Shown here in pieces: positions 43,256 to 51,139 of a stretch of 64,000 nucleotides of DNA. The notes beneath the pieces were generated by a model. It searched no databases, was not told the DNA's origin, and saw only the letters and a list, made by a program, of their open reading frames with translations. A program made the position numbers and the translations under genes. Source of the stretch: Lachnospiraceae bacterium. Its GTDB lineage: Bacteria > Bacillota > Clostridia > Lachnospirales > Lachnospiraceae. The stretch covers positions 1 through 64,000 of the forward strand of contig CAAGJU010000080.1 of NCBI GenBank assembly GCA_900770225.1, written 5' to 3'. Positions within the stretch are counted from its first letter, which is position 1, and each line of letters begins with the position of its first letter.

Positions 43256-44065
43256 TTGACGAACAGTTTCTATATCTCGCATTATTTTAACTTTGCGCAT
43301 GCAGGGGAGTATCTTCTCGTTGTTCTGCTTGCCCTCGCCGTCGTGATGACGATCATCATTCTCGCGGCGAAGAAGCAGAAGAGAAATCTGGAAAAGGAAC
43401 TCGAACAGGAGCAGGATGAGAGGCGATACAGAAAAAAAGAGAAAAAAGCACAGGCGCAGCCCTATGTCATGATCGAGAGTTTCTACGAGATGGTATTTTC
43501 CAGTACATCCGTGCTGCTGTTCCTCGCTGTTTACTACCTGCTGGACGCATACTACGTGGCCAATGTCACCGAATTCTGGCAGCAGTATCAGGACGTGTTC
43601 CTTCTCGTGTTTATCTGCCTGTCCGTGTTTGTCACCAGCTGGGCGGACACGATCTTTGTCAGACTGAGGCATCTGGAATCCGAACAGAAGGCAGCCGTGC
43701 GGCTCTGCAGCTCTCTGTACATCGTGCTGATTCTGCTGTACATCCGCTTCATCTATCAGGATACCAACTATAATTCACTGATCCTGTACTTCGTCACGCT
43801 GGCCATCGGCCGGTTCGTGTTTTTCGATTTTACCGTAGAGGAGTTCCGCCGCATGCTGGCAAGCGTTGGCAGGACCCTGCCCCTGCTGCTCCTGATGTGC
43901 GCGTTCTCAGGATTTATCTGCTGGTACGGCTTCCGCGTGGACTTCCTGCTGACATCCAACGGGGTCATCATCAGCGTTCTGATCGCGCATCTGTTCATGG
44001 ATATAGCCCTGTTTGTGCTCAGCAAAACCAGGATTTTACATATCATTGTGAAAAAAGCCGTGTGA
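43256..44065 (+). CDS. Multi-pass membrane protein of unknown function
   Basis: Not recognised. The 269 residues include one N-terminal helix (about 18-38), a highly charged segment (about 40-70, many E, K, R, Q, likely coiled coil), then about six further helices to residue 265. Positively charged loops such as EEFRRM and the C-terminal KK suggest cytoplasmic ends. The TTG start at 43256 is supported by AGGAGA upstream; no ATG is in a suitable place. It sits between ade and the LTA-synthase-like gene with repeat-filled spacers on both sides, so context gives no clue. Confidence 0.6.
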   Translation: MTNSFYISHYFNFAHAGEYLLVVLLALAVVMTIIILAAKKQKRNLEKELEQEQDERRYRKKEKKAQAQPYVMIESFYEMVFSSTSVLLFLAVYYLLDAYYVANVTEFWQQYQDVFLLVFICLSVFVTSWADTIFVRLRHLESEQKAAVRLCSSLYIVLILLYIRFIYQDTNYNSLILYFVTLAIGRFVFFDFTVEEFRRMLASVGRTLPLLLLMCAFSGFICWYGFRVDFLLTSNGVIISVLIAHLFMDIALFVLSKTRILHIIVKKAV

Positions 44066-44082
44066 AAAGTTGAGGATTGCAG

Positions 44083-44217
44083 GAATGCAGATGCTTCCAA
44101 CCCGCAACCATCCGCAGACGCCGGCGGTTGGCGAGTTCGAGCGCAGCGATGGACGAGTCTACCACCGCTGCGTCGAGGACGAGCGAGAGCGTGTTGCGGG
44201 TGGAGGCATCTGCATTC
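44083..44217. repeat. Dispersed hairpin element, family 2, copy 2 (135 bp)
   Basis: Same length as the element at 11156-11290 but inverted. Ends are GAATGCAGATGCTTCC and GGAGGCATCTGCATTC. At the outer stem this copy has G-C where copy 1 has A-T on both arms (GCAGATG/CATCTGC versus ACAGATG/CATCTGT), a paired change that keeps the hairpin. The loop regions GCGTCGAGGACGAGCGAGAGC are nearly identical in inverted orientation. Confidence 0.87.
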
Positions 44218-44277
44218 TTTGTAGTACATAAAAATGCGAAAACTGCCATAATATTTTCAGAATAGACTGCGTTAAAA

Positions 44278-44286
44278 TGCTATAAT
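44278..44286 (+). promoter_or_regulatory. Extended -10 promoter for the LTA-synthase-like gene
   Basis: TGCTATAAT is an extended -10 box (TGN-TATAAT). No good -35 is visible. The predicted start point near 44293 lies downstream of the ATG at 44289, arguing for translation from 44349 instead. Confidence 0.5.
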
Positions 44287-44348
44287 GAATGCGTTATTTC
44301 TGTGTAAACACAGATGGGGGCATTTTTACAGCAGAACGGGTTTTTCTT

Positions 44349-46358
44349 ATGGGCAGAGTTCGTATTCATCGCAGCGCAGCAACATCAGACAGCAGGAAGC
44401 CGGCGGTTCCCGGCCTTTTTTCGACCATCCTGGCGCTCATTATTTTTGCGCTGGGCATCCTGGTCCTCTTTGCAAAAATGTGGTCGCACCGCACATGGCC
44501 AGGCCTCACCATCGATGAGATGGTCTATCACCTGACGGCGCCGGTAGAGGGAACCGGAAGCGGCATTTTCACATCGCTTTTTCTGCAGGTTTTTCTTCCT
44601 GCGGCTGTTATTGAGGCTGCCGCTGTTGCTGCAGCCGTCATTGTTCGCAGAAAACATCCGCGGATCTATCGTTTTATCATCTTCGCAGAGATTGTGTCAT
44701 CGGTGCTGATGATCGTCATTTCTGTTCTGCTATTCAGCAAGGAAACTAACCTTTCCGGCTATATCGATTCCCAGAATTCCGATTCGGATTTTATCGAAAC
44801 CCATTATGCTGATCCGGCTTCGACGGACATTGTTTTTCCTCAGAAAAAGAGAAATCTGATCTATATCTACCTCGAGTCTATGGAGATGACCTATGCTGAC
44901 AAGGCCGATGGCGGTGCGTTTGACGAGAATGTCATTCCGGAACTCACGGAGCTGGCGCAGACCAATGAGTGCTTTGCCGGAAATTCAGGCGTGCTGAACG
45001 GAGGCATCGTCTATCCGAATACGGGATACACCATGGCGGGTATTTTTGCGCAGTCCAGCGGCGCACCGCTGCAGACATCCATCACCCGTAACAATATGGA
45101 TACGCAGAGCAGCTTTTTCTCCGGCATGACCACACTGGGAGATCTTCTGGATCAGGAGGGCTACCGGCAGGTATTCCTTCTGGGCTCTGACGCCACGTTC
45201 GGCGGACGGCGGCTGTTTTTTAATGATCACGGTAATTTCGAGATCCGCGATTACAACTGGGCGAAGGATACGGGCTTGATTCCTTCGGATTATTTCCAGT
45301 GGTGGGGATATGAGGATGAGAAGCTTTTCAGCTTCGCGAAGAAAACGCTCACGGAGCTTGCTGAGGGCGACCAGCCGTTTAATCTGACGATGCTCACGGT
45401 GGATACCCACTTTGAGGACGGATATGTGTGTGATCTCTGCGGTGACAGGTTTGGGGATAACCAGTATGCCAATGTCATCGCGTGCTCCAGCAGCCAGCTG
45501 TGGAATTTCGTCCGGTGGGTGCAGAAGCAGGATTTTTATGACAATACGACGATCGTGCTGAGCGGTGACCATACCACGATGGATTCCGATTTCTGCAATG
45601 ACGTGGATCCGGATTACCAGCGCAAAACGTATGTGTGCTATATCAATCCCGGAACGAAAAATGAACTGCCGGACCAGAAGAGAGACTATGCAACGATCGA
45701 TCTGTTCCCGACGACGGTTGCCGCACTGGGTGCGAAGATCAGCGGAAACCAGCTGGGACTGGGCGTGAACCTGTTTTCATCCCAGCAGACACTGACAGAG
45801 CAGTACGGTGAAGATACCATGAAGCAGGAGATGTCCAATAAGTCGGATTACCTGCTGAACAAGTCGGATGTCACGATCACGGATGCCATGAAGGAACGGA
45901 TCGGCGATGATGTCTTTTCGTCTTTTGGGCAGGGAACTTATCCGGACACAATGCGTGTAACGATCTTTAACATTCAGATGGATGCTGAACGGGCAGAAGT
46001 TACCTACACCACTTCCACGGACCGGACCGCAGCGGATGCGATTACGGTTCCCATGCATGATTTTCGGATTGAGTCCGATGCGGCTGATACAAGGGATGCT
46101 TCCAACGGGTATGAGGCTGATGTCGTAATTCCGTCTGCCTGCAGCCGCCTGCACTTCTGGTTTACACTGTATTATCCCGATGGCACGGTAGTGGTATCTC
46201 AGATGCATACGGCCATTATGAAGCAGGCGCTCGGGGATGCCTATGATGGGATCATGGAGCGCGCCAGCAGAGGGCAGACTGCCTTTATCCTTCCGGAGCA
46301 GACAGAAGAGAGCGAAGAAGAGATACCGTCTCTGACGGATACATCCGGGAGAGGGTAA
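44349..46358 (+). CDS. LTA synthase-like phosphoglycerol transferase (sulfatase fold)
   Basis: Membrane enzyme predicted to transfer a phosphoglycerol or similar group to a cell-surface polymer or glycan. From ATG 44349 it has 669 residues; 44289 is an alternative, disfavoured by the promoter position. Three hydrophobic helices occupy about residues 22-140. The extracellular sulfatase-like domain (about 175-480) has RNLIYIYLESMEMTYAD with the metal-binding Glu, NTGYTMAGIFAQSSGAP with the catalytic Thr position, LTVDTHFEDGY and LSGDHTTM. A C-terminal beta-rich extension (about 535-645) is less conserved. The family includes LtaS and OpgB. Confidence 0.85.
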   Translation: MGRVRIHRSAATSDSRKPAVPGLFSTILALIIFALGILVLFAKMWSHRTWPGLTIDEMVYHLTAPVEGTGSGIFTSLFLQVFLPAAVIEAAAVAAAVIVRRKHPRIYRFIIFAEIVSSVLMIVISVLLFSKETNLSGYIDSQNSDSDFIETHYADPASTDIVFPQKKRNLIYIYLESMEMTYADKADGGAFDENVIPELTELAQTNECFAGNSGVLNGGIVYPNTGYTMAGIFAQSSGAPLQTSITRNNMDTQSSFFSGMTTLGDLLDQEGYRQVFLLGSDATFGGRRLFFNDHGNFEIRDYNWAKDTGLIPSDYFQWWGYEDEKLFSFAKKTLTELAEGDQPFNLTMLTVDTHFEDGYVCDLCGDRFGDNQYANVIACSSSQLWNFVRWVQKQDFYDNTTIVLSGDHTTMDSDFCNDVDPDYQRKTYVCYINPGTKNELPDQKRDYATIDLFPTTVAALGAKISGNQLGLGVNLFSSQQTLTEQYGEDTMKQEMSNKSDYLLNKSDVTITDAMKERIGDDVFSSFGQGTYPDTMRVTIFNIQMDAERAEVTYTTSTDRTAADAITVPMHDFRIESDAADTRDASNGYEADVVIPSACSRLHFWFTLYYPDGTVVVSQMHTAIMKQALGDAYDGIMERASRGQTAFILPEQTEESEEEIPSLTDTSGRG

Positions 46359-46377
46359 GCGTCGTGCGCTGCTTGCC

Positions 46378-49026
46378 TCAGGAACGGATCGGCCGGACAT
46401 CCGTATCATCCGCCTGGTTCTGCAGGATGGATTTGCGGATGCAGAAGACAACGCAGTCTCTGGCGGTTGGCAGCAGATAAACGCTCATCAGCCGCCATTC
46501 ATGTCCTCCGTCTTTCGTGATCACCCGGAACTGGCCCATGAGAGAGCTGTTTTTCGCATTCCGTATTCGCATGATCAGAGAATTCTTATCCATAAAGTTC
46601 ATGAACGCCTCGCGGTCGGGGGCGTAGATAAACCTTTCGGTAAACCGGTTCATGACGGTCCGGATTCCCCTGAGCTTTGTGCCGGACGGGGACTGGAAGA
46701 ACGTTTCCTGCGAGGTCGTTTCCACATAGTTTTCCTTCGTGTTGATGAGCAGAATATCGTCGTAAAAATCAAGCATGCTGCGGAGAATGGAATCCATCAT
46801 CTCGTTGTCGCTGTTCAGCTTCTGGTGCGTCAGATCATGGAGCACGACGGTGAATGCTTTTCTGTCCGCACCCCTGGCGATCAGGCGAAAGCTGAGACGC
46901 ACGTAGCGGCCCTCATCAGCCATAAAATAATTTCTGATCGTTCCGATTTCTGTCCAGTCTGTTTCCTTCACAAAGTCGATCAGACGATGATAGGACAGGA
47001 TCTGATCATCCAGCGGTTTTGCCAGGAGCTCATCAGCCGTGATGCCGCCCAGCTTCTGCAGACGCTCCCGCAGCGTGGGATTGACAAAAAGCGTATGGAG
47101 GGATCCGTCATCCAGGAGCTCGGCAACTGTCATGGCCTGTTCTGTCTGAAAATCCAGCTCGCCGATTTTTTCCAGATAGGCATATTGTGCACGCGTCTCC
47201 GGCGTGATCTTCAGATCCTCCGTGATGTGCCGCATGCTCTCTTCATACGGCGCCGGTTTGCCGTAAAAATAACCCTGCATTTTCTCACACCCGATGTTTT
47301 TCAGGAAATTTACCTGCTCCTCCGTTTCCACACCCTCTGCCAGCGTATGAATATGCAGGTTTTTGATCATGCGGGTTGTGGATGTGACGATCTCACGGCT
47401 TTCGGGTGTAAATTCGTGCAGAAATGCCATGTCCAGCTTGATATCGTCGAAATGGAAATCCTTCAGCATATTCAGGGACGAATAGCCGCTGCCGAAGTCG
47501 TCCATCCAGACCTGAAAGCCGGCGGTGCGGAATCTTCTGATGATATCAGACATTTTTTCCGGATCCTGCATCGCCGTGGACTCAATGATCTCGATGCGGA
47601 TCATATGAGGTGATACATGGTATTCGGTTACGATCCTGTTGATCTCCGCAAACATATCAACGGTCAGGAAATCAATACGTGAAAGGTTGAAGGATACGGG
47701 GACAACCGGCCGGCCGGCTGCCTCTGCCACGGAAATCTGGCGGCAGATCTCTTCCAGCACGTACAGATCCAGCTTATGGATGAGATGGTTTTCCTCCAGG
47801 GTTGGAATAAAGACGCCGGGATTCATGAAGCCATACGTCGGATCGATCCAGCGGGAGAGCGCCTCGAAGCTGCACAGTGTGCCGGAGATCGTGCGGATCA
47901 CCGGCTGATAGTAGACTTTGATGTATCCGCGCGCGATCGCGGTGTCGATATTTTCTTCTATATACACCTTCTGACGCACATAGTCCGCCATTTTCCGGTT
48001 ATATACGCCGATGCTCTGGTTGATATGGCCAAGCGGATTCTCACAGGATAATTTGGCAAGGTCGAAGGCAAGGTTGACGGGGATGTTTTCACCCGCGTCC
48101 TGAATATTGCAGATCCCGGCCTCCAGCCCGGCGGTGGATTCCGGACTGATCGCGTGCACCTCGTGCTGCGCTCTGCGCACGGCATCCATATACCCTTCGT
48201 CCAGTGTAAAAATACCAAAGTGGTCCTCATTGAACCGGCCGATGCAGGCGCCGGGAAAGCTGTGTCTCAGAATTTCAGCGGTCTGCCGGATAAAGGCATT
48301 GCCGCTGTTTATGCCGTGTGCAAGGTTATATCCCTTGAAACGGGTGATGTTGATATAGATATAGTGCAGGGGAAAATGGCAGCTGCTGCTGTCGAGTACG
48401 GTCTGTACCTCATCAAAAAATGCGTGCATGGTCGGCAGACCGGTCATTCTGTCCCTTTCGATCAGGTTCAGATTGAATTCAGAGCGGAGCAGAAGCCCAT
48501 AGCACACGAGCGTGTTGTCGGGCATTCTCCGGTAACGGATATGATCAAAGATCTCGATGATCCGGCCGGTTCTGGTTCTGATGCGGTAGTGGAAGCGGGC
48601 CAGATTGTCAAAAAGCGCATCTGTTGCGCCGGGCGTCATTTCCTCTTCCGGGTGGAGACGTTCCGCGTAATGCGTGCGGACGGACCAGAGAACACCCTCC
48701 CTGTCATCCGGGTATACCAGGGAGATGAAGCTGTCTCCGCAGGATGTAGTCAGCTCTTCCATATCCCGGCATTCAAACAGGTCAAGCAGCTCCCGGTTGG
48801 CATAGAGGATCTGGCCATCACCGGCCCCGGTGGCCTTGACAATGAGGACAGCACCCGGGATAAAATTGTTAATATCATCAAATATATCCTCTGATTCGGG
48901 GACGAGAGATGCGTTATCGATATTCTCTGATTCTGGCATAACGAATGAGTCACGGATATCTCCTGATTCCGGGACAGCGGATTTTTCAGAAATATCACTT
49001 GATGCAGCAGATAATTCGGGTTTCAA
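46378..49026 (-). CDS. PAS-GGDEF(degenerate)-EAL c-di-GMP phosphodiesterase
   Basis: Cytoplasmic protein of 882 residues predicted to hydrolyse c-di-GMP. Order: an N-terminal Ser/Glu/Pro-rich stretch with three PES-type repeats (about 16-50), a PAS domain (about 52-185), a GGDEF-type domain (about 190-315) whose signature has become RFNEDHF, so it is not a cyclase, and an EAL domain (about 340-595). The EAL part keeps SFEALSRW, FNLS, EIIES, MDDFGSGYSSL, IKLD and LAEGVET, so it should be catalytic. A second sensory-like region (about 620-870) ends the protein. The TTG start is supported by GGAGGG nine bases away. Confidence 0.87.
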   Translation of the reverse strand: MKPELSAASSDISEKSAVPESGDIRDSFVMPESENIDNASLVPESEDIFDDINNFIPGAVLIVKATGAGDGQILYANRELLDLFECRDMEELTTSCGDSFISLVYPDDREGVLWSVRTHYAERLHPEEEMTPGATDALFDNLARFHYRIRTRTGRIIEIFDHIRYRRMPDNTLVCYGLLLRSEFNLNLIERDRMTGLPTMHAFFDEVQTVLDSSSCHFPLHYIYINITRFKGYNLAHGINSGNAFIRQTAEILRHSFPGACIGRFNEDHFGIFTLDEGYMDAVRRAQHEVHAISPESTAGLEAGICNIQDAGENIPVNLAFDLAKLSCENPLGHINQSIGVYNRKMADYVRQKVYIEENIDTAIARGYIKVYYQPVIRTISGTLCSFEALSRWIDPTYGFMNPGVFIPTLEENHLIHKLDLYVLEEICRQISVAEAAGRPVVPVSFNLSRIDFLTVDMFAEINRIVTEYHVSPHMIRIEIIESTAMQDPEKMSDIIRRFRTAGFQVWMDDFGSGYSSLNMLKDFHFDDIKLDMAFLHEFTPESREIVTSTTRMIKNLHIHTLAEGVETEEQVNFLKNIGCEKMQGYFYGKPAPYEESMRHITEDLKITPETRAQYAYLEKIGELDFQTEQAMTVAELLDDGSLHTLFVNPTLRERLQKLGGITADELLAKPLDDQILSYHRLIDFVKETDWTEIGTIRNYFMADEGRYVRLSFRLIARGADRKAFTVVLHDLTHQKLNSDNEMMDSILRSMLDFYDDILLINTKENYVETTSQETFFQSPSGTKLRGIRTVMNRFTERFIYAPDREAFMNFMDKNSLIMRIRNAKNSSLMGQFRVITKDGGHEWRLMSVYLLPTARDCVVFCIRKSILQNQADDTDVRPIRS

Positions 49027-49116
49027 CTTGCGGCCCTCCGATTATTTATTGTTTGTATAAGTTATCACACCTTCAGGGTGTGCCATCAGCCTCTGTCTTG
49101 CGACGGACGTATACCT

Positions 49117-50157
49117 CTATCCGATTTCATCGTTTTGAAAGCGTGACAGGTGCTCGTACGGAAGAATCTGGCGGCCGTAATACAGCCCGCAGCCGTCATT
49201 GATCCGGTAGTTGTCCATGGCGCGGAACATATTCACATCAATTTTACTGAGCTCCAGCTTCTGCAGGTTTTCCACCCGCGTCAGAGCCTTGTCAAAGCAG
49301 GCATTCATTCCGCGCAGGCCGGACTGTCCGCCTGTGCGCTCCTTCTCCTGATTCTGCTCGTATACCGCGTGGTTTGCATCGCCGATCTCGGCGAAATCAT
49401 CCATGTCTTTCGTTCGGATCTGCATTTCCAGATTGCTTTTTGCCTGTTCGTCATAAAAAGCAATGTGCAGGGCCCGATACCCGCTGGCCGTCGGATGCTC
49501 GACATAATCCCTGTAGAAGGGCCGGATATCCCTGTTCAGGAGGGAACTGTAGCACTTCTGTCTGTTAAAAACTTTTTCCGGCCGGAATTCCCGTTCGCTC
49601 AGGAATCCGGGCAGCGCATTGGCGATCTCATAGATGAGCTTTTTCTCAACCTCAGCCCGCTCCGAGCCCTTCTTCAGGTGACAGGCCGGCATCGAGATGA
49701 CGATGCGATAGGCGATCAGATCGCGGAAACGCTCTTCCTGTCGCAGCAGCTCTTCCACAGTCGGAAAACTGCCGGTGGCGGCATAGACGGACCGGCAGCA
49801 GCTGACGATGTAGCCGTTGAATTTTTCCTCCGTGCGGATCAGTGACTTGATCCTTCCGCGCAGCGTAAAGGCAAGGTATGGATACTTCTGTGCCATGTAC
49901 TTGTAAAATTCCCGGATTCTCTGTGACTGAGATGTCAGGAAGTCGTTGTGCTCCAGCATGTCCAGCATGCCGAGCAGAAACGACGCGTGAGCGGCGTCGA
50001 CAGGATCGTTTTCCTCATCCGCTTCGTGCTGAAGTGCCGTTGCATATTTATGAAGGATGTGTATGACTGTATCGCCCGAATACAGGTAGTCTGTGAGCTG
50101 TACCATCTTTATATTCCCGTCTGCACGGCAGTGTATATGCCGTGAATTTATATACAT
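49117..50157 (-). CDS. RelA/SpoT-domain protein (small alarmone synthetase-like, divergent)
   Basis: Protein of 346 residues carrying the pattern of a RelA/SpoT synthetase domain at about residues 100-285: GRIKSLIRTEEKF (phosphate-binding basic segment), FRDLIAYRIVIS, VEHPTASGYRALHIAFYD and LEMQIRTKDMDDFAEIGDANH, where the conserved Tyr-x-x-x-His, Glu-x-Gln and His of the family are kept. The usual G-x-R is A-Y-R here and a large insert lies between the second and third motifs. There is no HD hydrolase or TGS domain, so it resembles stand-alone synthetases. The activity, (p)ppGpp synthesis or otherwise, is inferred only. GGAGAG is correctly spaced for the ATG at 50157. Confidence 0.7.
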   Translation of the reverse strand: MYINSRHIHCRADGNIKMVQLTDYLYSGDTVIHILHKYATALQHEADEENDPVDAAHASFLLGMLDMLEHNDFLTSQSQRIREFYKYMAQKYPYLAFTLRGRIKSLIRTEEKFNGYIVSCCRSVYAATGSFPTVEELLRQEERFRDLIAYRIVISMPACHLKKGSERAEVEKKLIYEIANALPGFLSEREFRPEKVFNRQKCYSSLLNRDIRPFYRDYVEHPTASGYRALHIAFYDEQAKSNLEMQIRTKDMDDFAEIGDANHAVYEQNQEKERTGGQSGLRGMNACFDKALTRVENLQKLELSKIDVNMFRAMDNYRINDGCGLYYGRQILPYEHLSRFQNDEIG

Positions 50158-50330
50158 ATATGAACTCTCCGGTCAGAACGACCTGTGCGCAGCACATTCT
50201 GCGTGCAGATGCCCTGCCACGGTCTGCTTTTGATCTCTGTAAATTATAATGACTGATCACCGTAAAAACAAGTGCATCCGGAGAGCTGTTTTTTCGCGTA
50301 AATCTGCCGTTTTCCGGCACTTTATCATTC

Positions 50331-50359
50331 TTGACATTACATGGGTAAGATATTATAAT
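50331..50359 (+). promoter_or_regulatory. Consensus sigma-70 promoter for greA-lysS
   Basis: A perfect TTGACA (50331-50336) and perfect TATAAT (50354-50359) are 17 bases apart. The transcript would carry a leader of about 165 bases. This leader contains CTGTATAATCG and CTTTATACAGTATGTGAG (50425-50475), perhaps a small relic of the family 1 element. Confidence 0.9.
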
Positions 50360-50530
50360 GTGCGCGTTGCCGGGGCGGGGGAATATGCAGTGTCATTGTA
50401 TAAACAGGGCTGCACGCCGGATACGGACTGTATAATCGCATACAGAAGGCTTTATACAGTATGTGAGAACCGTTCTTCAGCAGAAGGAAGAGCACCCGGG
50501 GCAGGTAAGCATGGGAGGTACAGTATCAGT

Positions 50531-51025
50531 ATGGACATTAAAACGACAATTATCACAAAAGCGGGTAAACAGGCGCTTGAGGATGAGCTTCAGTTCCTGA
50601 AGGTCGAGAAGCGGAAGGAAATCGCCGAGAAACTCAAGGAGGCCCGCGCACAGGGCGATCTCTCCGAGAATGCGGAGTACGATGCAGCCAAGGAAGAGCA
50701 GGCACATATGGAGGCCAGGATCGAGGAGATCGAGGGTATCCTGAAGAATATTACCGTTGCTGACGACGAAGCCGTCGATTTCAGCAAGGTCAATGTAGGA
50801 AGCCAGGTCGATGTGGAGAACCTTTCGACCAACCAGACGATGAGCTTCCACATCGTAGGAGCTACCGAGGCAAACAGCCTTGAGGGAAAAATCTCGCTGG
50901 AGTCTCCGGTCGGCGCAGCGCTGATCGGTCATGAGGCCGGCGATGTCGTGAGTATCAATACGCCGGGCGGTGAGCTGCAGTTCAAGGTTGTGAAGATCGG
51001 ACAGCCCGCCGGAAAGACAGCCTGA
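50531..51025 (+). CDS. greA: Transcript cleavage factor GreA
   Basis: Binds the RNA polymerase secondary channel and rescues backtracked complexes by stimulating transcript cleavage. The protein has 164 residues, the family's usual length. The N-terminal coiled coil reads KAGKQALEDELQFLKVEKRKEIAEKLKEARAQGDLSENAEYDAAKEEQAHMEARI, with the acidic tip DLSENAEYDAAK that coordinates the polymerase metal. The C-terminal FKBP-like domain has ISLESPVGAALIGHEAGDVVSI. GGGAGG lies upstream at a rather long distance. A terminator follows, yet lysS starts within 115 bases, the common greA-lysS order in Bacillota. Confidence 0.95.
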   Translation: MDIKTTIITKAGKQALEDELQFLKVEKRKEIAEKLKEARAQGDLSENAEYDAAKEEQAHMEARIEEIEGILKNITVADDEAVDFSKVNVGSQVDVENLSTNQTMSFHIVGATEANSLEGKISLESPVGAALIGHEAGDVVSINTPGGELQFKVVKIGQPAGKTA

Positions 51026-51060
51026 GAAATAAATAACAGAGGAGAACCACGAAGTTGAAG

Positions 51061-51091
51061 GCCGACCGTTTATTTTTTGCGGTCGGCTTTT
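51061..51091 (+). terminator. Rho-independent terminator after greA
   Basis: GCCGACC/GGTCGGC stem with a 13-base T-rich loop and a following TTTT run, 35 bases after the greA stop and about 50 bases before lysS. It may attenuate rather than stop transcription into lysS. Confidence 0.82.
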
Positions 51092-51139
51092 CTGAAATTC
51101 ATCAGAAATACATCATTATTAGAAAACAGGGAGGAAACC

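Noticed and set aside
50425..50475. Possible small copy of the family 1 element in the greA leader
   Set aside because: Only CTGTATAATCG and CTTTATACAGTATGTGAG resemble the ends and they are about 30 bases apart with no inner hairpins; too little to call a copy.
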